Shown here one piece after another: positions 59,106 through 64,000 of a stretch of DNA of 64,000 bases. Source of the DNA: Pezicula radicicola. Taxonomy: Eukaryota; Ascomycota; Leotiomycetes; Helotiales; Dermateaceae. Each line of letters starts with the position of its first letter. Position 1 is the first letter of the stretch. The notes under the pieces were generated by a model, which searched no databases, was not told where the DNA came from, and saw only the letters and a list, made by a program, of their open reading frames with translations. The stretch covers positions 842,696 through 906,695 of the forward strand of contig PDUO01000014.1 in assembly GCA_003008705.1 (NCBI GenBank), written 5' to 3'. Both the position numbers and the translations under genes were made by a program.

Positions 59106-60393
59106 GGAACTTCTCCTAAAACCTTCCTGCTAGGTGGTGCCGACACAGATCTGTGTAAGTAGTGCAGTTTGAAAGGCACTATTCAACCCTCTATAGAACC
59201 AAAATGCTAGATCACATTTTACTATCGTCATGGCAAGTCGGTAACTGGGAATTAAAAACAATTGTCAAGCTGTCGAAGAACGAACTCAGAGCTAATATAC
59301 TACAGTAATCTAAACTCTCCACTACCTAATAGCCTATCTATAGTAGAAGATATAGACAAGCAGCCGAATAATCGACCATGTCTTTCAGTGAGAGAACGAT
59401 GGACGCTGCAAACATTCCTGCAGGCAATATTGAAGCTGGGAAGCAATACGAAAAGACTCAAAAAAGATTCAAATTACCGTAGAGGTCTTTTCAGATTTAA
59501 GACAGGATCTTGAAGTTGCTCTAGACTGTCCTGGTAAGCTGGAAAGTCTTTGAGAGTCGAGTTTGTTTCTTGATGGAGAGTGACAGTCAAGAATGACATG
59601 AGCCGAGTGCCTGAAATATCAACAAGCACGTACGTTGTATGGTATTTCTACCTGGCTAGTAACAATATTCTCTTAGAAGCCTACAGAAACCTTCTCCGTT
59701 CACTTGCGTTGTCCATTGCATGGGAAATCGTCGTCCGTATTCGCTATGGACGAGAACATTCTACTTATGTCTTATTACTTTGAGCAGACACCATGTCGTT
59801 CTCAAGTGAGCCTGGCAGCTCTCACCATTTGCTTATCCGTGGAGGATTCTCAAGGTTTGGACTCTTGAGAGCTGACAGCAAACTCAAGGCAACATCGGAG
59901 CGCTTGAATCGCTTACCCATTATTTGTCCTCGGTTCACGGTAGCTGATCAAGGGTCAACCCCGGAGGTGGACATAAAGGTGGAAGTGGAAGAACTTCCCT
60001 AGTAGCGTCCACTATCCGTTTCTACAGTACTCGTACGTCCACTATTGCTCGATAATAGACGATGACGAGCCTGGAAAATCATTTGCAGGTCTTGTGCAGG
60101 AACAATCTTGGCTTGTAGATTAGAAATTAACCCTATTGGTAGGATGTTTGTCTTCTACCCCATGTTTAGTGGACATTACGTCGTCTTACACAGTTCCACT
60201 GCATCTGTTGTGTTGAGCAAGCCCAATAATCTCCTTGATCGGTTGGTCTCTGTATTTACCCATCACATTAACCTTGTAGTTGCAGCTTCTAGCGTGCAAG
60301 ACCTGTCAAAGCTGCATGGCGATCCAAGTGATATAGTCATGACTCTACTCTCTAAAATATCCTTGGGCCTCGCTATTCCATTTGCGTACCAAC
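59106..60393. other. Intergenic stretch between P450 and carboxylesterase
   Basis: Several short open frames (for example 59378-59494 and 59793-60002) occur without recognisable motifs or plausible splicing. They could be fragments of a lost gene, but this is not supported. Confidence 0.4.
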
Positions 60394-62219
60394 ATGTTGA
60401 GTAAAACACTGTTACAGAATGTTGTTCTCACCGGATTTTTGAGCTGCTCTGTTAAGGCTCAAACTTATTTAAACTCGACTACAAATTCAACAACTCCTCC
60501 AGTTGTCGACCTTGGATATGCTCTTTACCAAGGTAGAGTAGTTGAGGTTAAAAGTTCTCCCAACATTCATGAAAGAAATACTGAAATTGAAACGCATGTA
60601 GTCAAACAGTAGCACTGCCTACTACAACTTCTCAAATATCAGATATGCCGCACCACCACTGGGACAACTCCGTTTCTCGGCTCCACAACCACCTCTTCAA
60701 AATCGCTCAGCTGGGATTCAAGACGGTTCTTATGGCAAGATCTGTCCGCAAGCCTATGCAAGATGGCAGCTGGGTGCAAATGTCCTCAATGCGCCTGCAG
60801 AGAATGAGAGCGAAGATTGTCTTTTCTTGGACGTGATCGTACCGCAATCAGTCTATGATGTTCAGAGAAATGGGACTGCTGGTGGTGCACCTATCATGGT
60901 CTGGTTTCATGGAGGTGGTTATGCTATTGGGAGTAAATATGCCCAAGGAAATCCTGTTGGGTTACTTGATCGGAGCTTTGAAGCTGGGGAGGGTGCTATG
61001 TGGGTTGGTTTGAATTATCGACTAGGTGCTTTTGGTAGGTGAAATCTCTGTGTTGCTTCTAAGCTTTTAAGCATTGTCTAAACCCCTTTCATGGAATAGT
61101 TGATATTGACAGGGAATTTGAAGGTTTTCTACAAGGAGAAACAATACAAGCAAATGGTACAGCAAATGCTGGTTTTTACGACCAGCGCGCGGCATTGAAC
61201 TGGATCACAGAACACATTCACCTATTTGGTGGAAATTCAAGTCGCATCACAGCGTACGGAGAATCAGCTGGCGGAGGATCCATCCTGCACCAAATCACTG
61301 CATACGGTGGTATTAATAGCTCAGTACCCTTCCAGAAAGCCATCATGCAAAGCCCAGCATATGTCCCAAGTCCATCATCGTCTGCCCCGGAAGAAATTGT
61401 TCAAGAATTCCTGGCTGCTGCGAATGTAACTTCGATTCAAGAGGCAAGAGAGCTCTCTTCTGAACAATTACTAGCTGCGAATAAGCTTGCTCAAGCTCCT
61501 GCGTTGTACGGCACATACAGATTTGGTAAGTTCATTCTACTGTCAATGTACCAAAAATGGCTTCTAATATTCCTATGACAGCTCCAGCACCAGATGGAAC
61601 TTTCGTGCCTGATATACCGGCAAAGCTCCTCCTATCTGGCCAATTCGACCGCAATGTTTCCGTCATGGCAGCCCACAATTCCAACGAAGCAGGAAGATAC
61701 ACTGATCCAACAGTCAACAATGACACAGCATTTAATACTTATATGAGTCTCTACTTCCCAGCAGCATCAAACACAACAATCAATTATCTAGCCACAGTCC
61801 TTTATCCAGCAATCTACAACGGATCCTACCCCTGGACAACACCCTTCAAAAGACTCGAAGTAGCAATTTCCGACTTCACGTTCACCTGCAGTACAACCTT
61901 CATTGCGCATGCCTACTCCAACATATCCTACAACTATCAGTTTTCAGTCCCACCCGGAAACCATACCCAAGACGTACCCTATACATTTTACAATACTCCG
62001 ATCTCCACGGTTTTGAATGATACTTTGGCTATTACTATGCAAAGCTGGTTTACGACTTTTGCCGAGACTGGAAACCCGAATCGAGAGGGTTTACCTGAGT
62101 GGCCGGTTTATGGGAGGGAGGCTAAGATTTTGAATCTTAATCAGACGTTTATTGAGGAGATTGTTGATCCGACGCAGAATGAGAGGTGTGCTTGGTGGCA
62201 GCAGGCTTTGTATCGGTAG
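60394..62219 (+). CDS. Type-B carboxylesterase, secreted
   Basis: Alpha/beta-hydrolase of the carboxylesterase/lipase family (PF00135), hydrolysing esters outside the cell. Proposed exons 60394-60546, 60602-61034, 61124-61525 and 61582-62219 give 541 residues. N-terminal signal peptide: MLSKTLLQNVVLTGFLSCSVKA. Seen: IRYAAPPLGQLRFSAPQPP, ENESEDCLFLDVIVP, IMVWFHGGGYAIGS (oxyanion hole), WVGLNYRLGAFGFLQ, and the nucleophile box AYGESAGGGS. SNEAGRY probably carries the acid residue and NHTQDVPYTF the catalytic His. Many Asn sequons fit secretion. The first intron (60547-60601) has a weak GTTAAA donor; it was chosen because it alone gives an open join (YQGRVVESNSSTAYYNFSNIRYA). The gene is on the same strand as the P450, so a role in the triterpenoid locus is possible but unproven. 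Confidence 0.88.
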
Positions 62220-62961
62220 TAGTTTTTGGTTGTATAACCAAGAAATTTTCAACTTGAAACTGCCATTACTGGGTTTGGTAACTGTGTGGTGATAAAGGCA
62301 GATTGAAGCTCGGGCATCAAGAGCAAGTAGTGAATTCACAAAGTTCTTTAGCAAACATATAAAGGATGTCAAAGCCAATAAGCTTTTGTACAGAAGCGAG
62401 GCTGAAGGAAAGGAAAATTGGACGGTAAAGAAGCGAGTTGTTTAATAATAGAAGGGGGTTCTCAATAAACGCTGTACTATTTACCTTTCGTACCAAAGGC
62501 AAGCACAGCTACGATTCAGTAAAACAGGCTGAATTAAAGCATTGATAATGACGAAAGGGTTCCGAAACATTGCGTCAATATGACAACCTTGTGTATTCTA
62601 TCAGGGTTATCTTATTGCCCAAGAAAGCAGCAATATATTTCCTTCCGCAACAATACAAAACCACTCCATCCCCAACCTCTAGACTTCAAATCTTCGAAAC
62701 AACAACCTGGTCAGCGGTTAAGCTTAAAGCTCTACAGTTCACAATAGGAACTGAGTTCCTTTTCCAACGTTCGCTTTCCTGAGGTTTCTGAGCCGGTTAA
62801 TCATTTGGTGGCGAGCATTATGGGGGTGTTTTGAATCTTTCTATCCAATAGGCGATTACCCAAAAGAGCACAGCCGGCAAAAAAAGGGGGGGAGGGTCAC
62901 CAAAAGCAAATCAGATAGCCAAAAAATGAAGAATTTATAGCAGTATACATACAGACTAGGG

Positions 62962-62980
62962 AAAAAAAAGTGCAAAAAAA
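62962..62980 (-). terminator. RNA polymerase III terminator of tRNA-Tyr
   Basis: On the minus strand the tRNA is followed after four bases by T7 and then T8, the usual pol III stop signal. Confidence 0.85.
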
Positions 62981-62984
62981 GAAA

Positions 62985-63071
62985 TCCCTTAGGGGCGAGT
63001 CGAACGCCCGACATTCGGATGAAGCTGATCAGTTACAGTCCGACGCCATAAACCAACTAGACGACCAAGGG
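62985..63071 (-). tRNA. tRNA-Tyr (GUA) with a 12-base intron
   Basis: Cloverleaf on the minus strand: acceptor CCCTTGG pairs with CTAAGGG (one G-U); D arm with TAGTTGG; anticodon stem TCGGA/TCCGA; T arm GGGCG-TTCGACT-CGCCC; discriminator A. Anticodon GTA lies at 63036-63034. Twelve bases (CTGATCAGCTTC) interrupt the loop one base 3' of the anticodon, the standard position for nuclear tRNA introns; tRNA-Tyr is commonly intron-bearing in eukaryotes. The spliced length is 75 bases before CCA. Confidence 0.96.
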
Positions 63072-63585
63072 TTGATGTTTGCTGTGTTTGTTGAGTAGGA
63101 ACTTGATATTTGAGTATTTGAATAGGTAGATTGGTGGGTGTCGAGGGGGCTGTCGGTAGCCGAGAAAAAGGGGAGTGAGGTTTGGAGAGGGCATCAATTG
63201 CGTTACCTTAAGAGATTGATGAGGTCGGGTAGTTAGTTGTTGATCATGATTTGCAGTTTGCTGGTCTTTTCTAATGGGGTTTAATTTCGCAGGTCTGTAC
63301 TTGTGTATTTGTTTTAACTACATATCGTAGATTTATTGACAGGAACTTGAGGAATATAAATACGGCAGCTTCTCTATATCTCTTGTACTTGCCAGTATAC
63401 ATACTAATTCCAATCACATTCTCTGCGATTACTTCTTCTCTACCATACCCTAACTCTCTCACTTTTCCACCACCTCCTATTGTCCACCAAGTACAATCAA
63501 TGCGTGAAAGCGTCTTTTCAAAACGATGAAATCTTTTCCTTATCTCATCATTCCAACTAAATTCGTATCCTATTCTTTGCTACAA

Positions 63586-64000
63586 TTAATGCCTTGAAGT
63601 AGAATTCCACCTTTCCGCCAATTCCTCACATTGCTCTGTGCAATCCGGTCCCACACAATTAAAAGCAACGAGTGTGAATTTCGACACCTCGGCCAGCTTA
63701 GCAGCTGCAAAGAAAGTAATCATGATAACCATAAGCGCAGTCACATATTCGAGAACATATAATAGAAAGTCCATGTGTTGTGGCCGAGTTCTCTCGTTTT
63801 GGGGAACTGGCGTGTTTATTGAGTGGTGTACAGTTGTAGATGATCCTGAAGTTGGAGATCCTGTATTTGTAATGGAGGGATTTCTAGATTCATTGTCTTC
63901 TGTAGATTGTGATCCCGTTTTTTGGTCGACACGGGCTAGTAAATACGAGTTTATTTTATTTTGAGAAGCGTTTATCCTACGTTGAGCGGTGATGAGCAGT
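63586..64000 (-). CDS. Partial small membrane protein, runs off the right edge
   Basis: An open frame enters from the right edge and ends at 63586. It reads as a polar Ser/Thr/Asn-rich segment (NPSITNTGSPTSGSSTTVHH) followed by one clear membrane helix (MDFLLYVLEYVTALMVIMITF) and a short tail with Cys pairs (NCVGPDCTEQCEELAERW). I do not recognise it. A frame on the opposite strand is open too but has less protein-like composition. The 5' part lies outside the window. Confidence 0.4.
   Translation of the reverse strand, partial: LLITAQRRINASQNKINSYLLARVDQKTGSQSTEDNESRNPSITNTGSPTSGSSTTVHHSINTPVPQNERTRPQHMDFLLYVLEYVTALMVIMITFFAAAKLAEVSKFTLVAFNCVGPDCTEQCEELAERWNSTSRH

Larger units (their letters stand above)
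62220..63585. other. Intergenic stretch containing the tRNA gene
   Basis: Apart from the tRNA-Tyr at 62985-63071 and its terminator, no gene is supported. Confidence 0.55.

Noticed and set aside
59378..60002. Short frames between P450 and esterase, considered as a further cluster gene
   Set aside because: No joined exons give a recognisable domain; coding character is weak.
60547..60601. Apparent frameshift at the first esterase intron when the stronger-looking GTAGAG donor is used
   Set aside because: A phase-compatible intron with a weaker GTTAAA donor gives an intact, family-like join, so no damage is claimed.
1..64000. CRISPR arrays, bacterial operons or ribosomal RNA genes
   Set aside because: None seen; gene structure is eukaryotic throughout and repeats found are inverted or simple tandem types.

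Overview
The window is nuclear DNA of a filamentous ascomycete (Pezizomycotina; a leotiomycete is my guess, from general flavour only). Genes have short GT-AG introns (about 45-130 bp, branch sites like CTAAC), and the content is typical of such fungi: Zn2Cys6 regulator, HET-domain protein, MFS drug transporters, carbohydrate-active enzymes, squalene-hopene-type cyclase, P450. One intron-containing tRNA-Tyr is present. Long AT-rich gene-poor stretches, a decayed Tc1/mariner element and several small TA-flanked inverted-repeat elements (MITEs) separate the genes.

Layout. 2.1-5.3 kb: HAK/KUP potassium transporter (-). 6.2-7.8 kb: mariner-like element with two stop codons in its transposase. 9.1-10.6 kb: homologue of bacterial anhydro-N-acetylmuramic acid kinase (-). 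13.1-15.0 kb: MFS transporter (+). 16.5-17.8 kb: purine nucleoside permease (NUP) family (-). 21.2-23.0 kb: second MFS transporter (-). 24.2-29.8 kb: a 1,788-residue unrecognised protein with serial CxxC/His modules (+). 30.7-32.7 kb: HET-domain protein (+). 34.5-35.5 kb: aminoglycoside-phosphotransferase-like kinase (-).

37.3-47.1 kb looks like a polyuronide-degradation cluster: Zn2Cys6 regulator (+), GH88 unsaturated glucuronyl hydrolase (-), alginate-lyase-family enzyme without signal peptide (-) and secreted PL4 rhamnogalacturonan lyase (-). The lyases would create unsaturated uronic ends and the GH88 enzyme would remove them. A flavin monooxygenase of the NtaA/SnaA/DszA type follows at 47.9-49.2 kb (-).

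50.0-62.2 kb looks like a triterpenoid locus in decay: a DHCR24-like sterol reductase pseudogene (-), a squalene-hopene-type cyclase with one in-frame stop (-), a divergent P450 (+) and a secreted type-B carboxylesterase (+). Two MITEs sit in the intergenic region between cyclase and P450. One of them shares its terminal inverted repeat with the mariner element at 6 kb, suggesting one transposon family has seeded this region.

Exon boundaries were worked out by hand from reading frame, splice signals and family consensus; for the multi-exon genes the summed exon lengths are divisible by three. No database search was possible.
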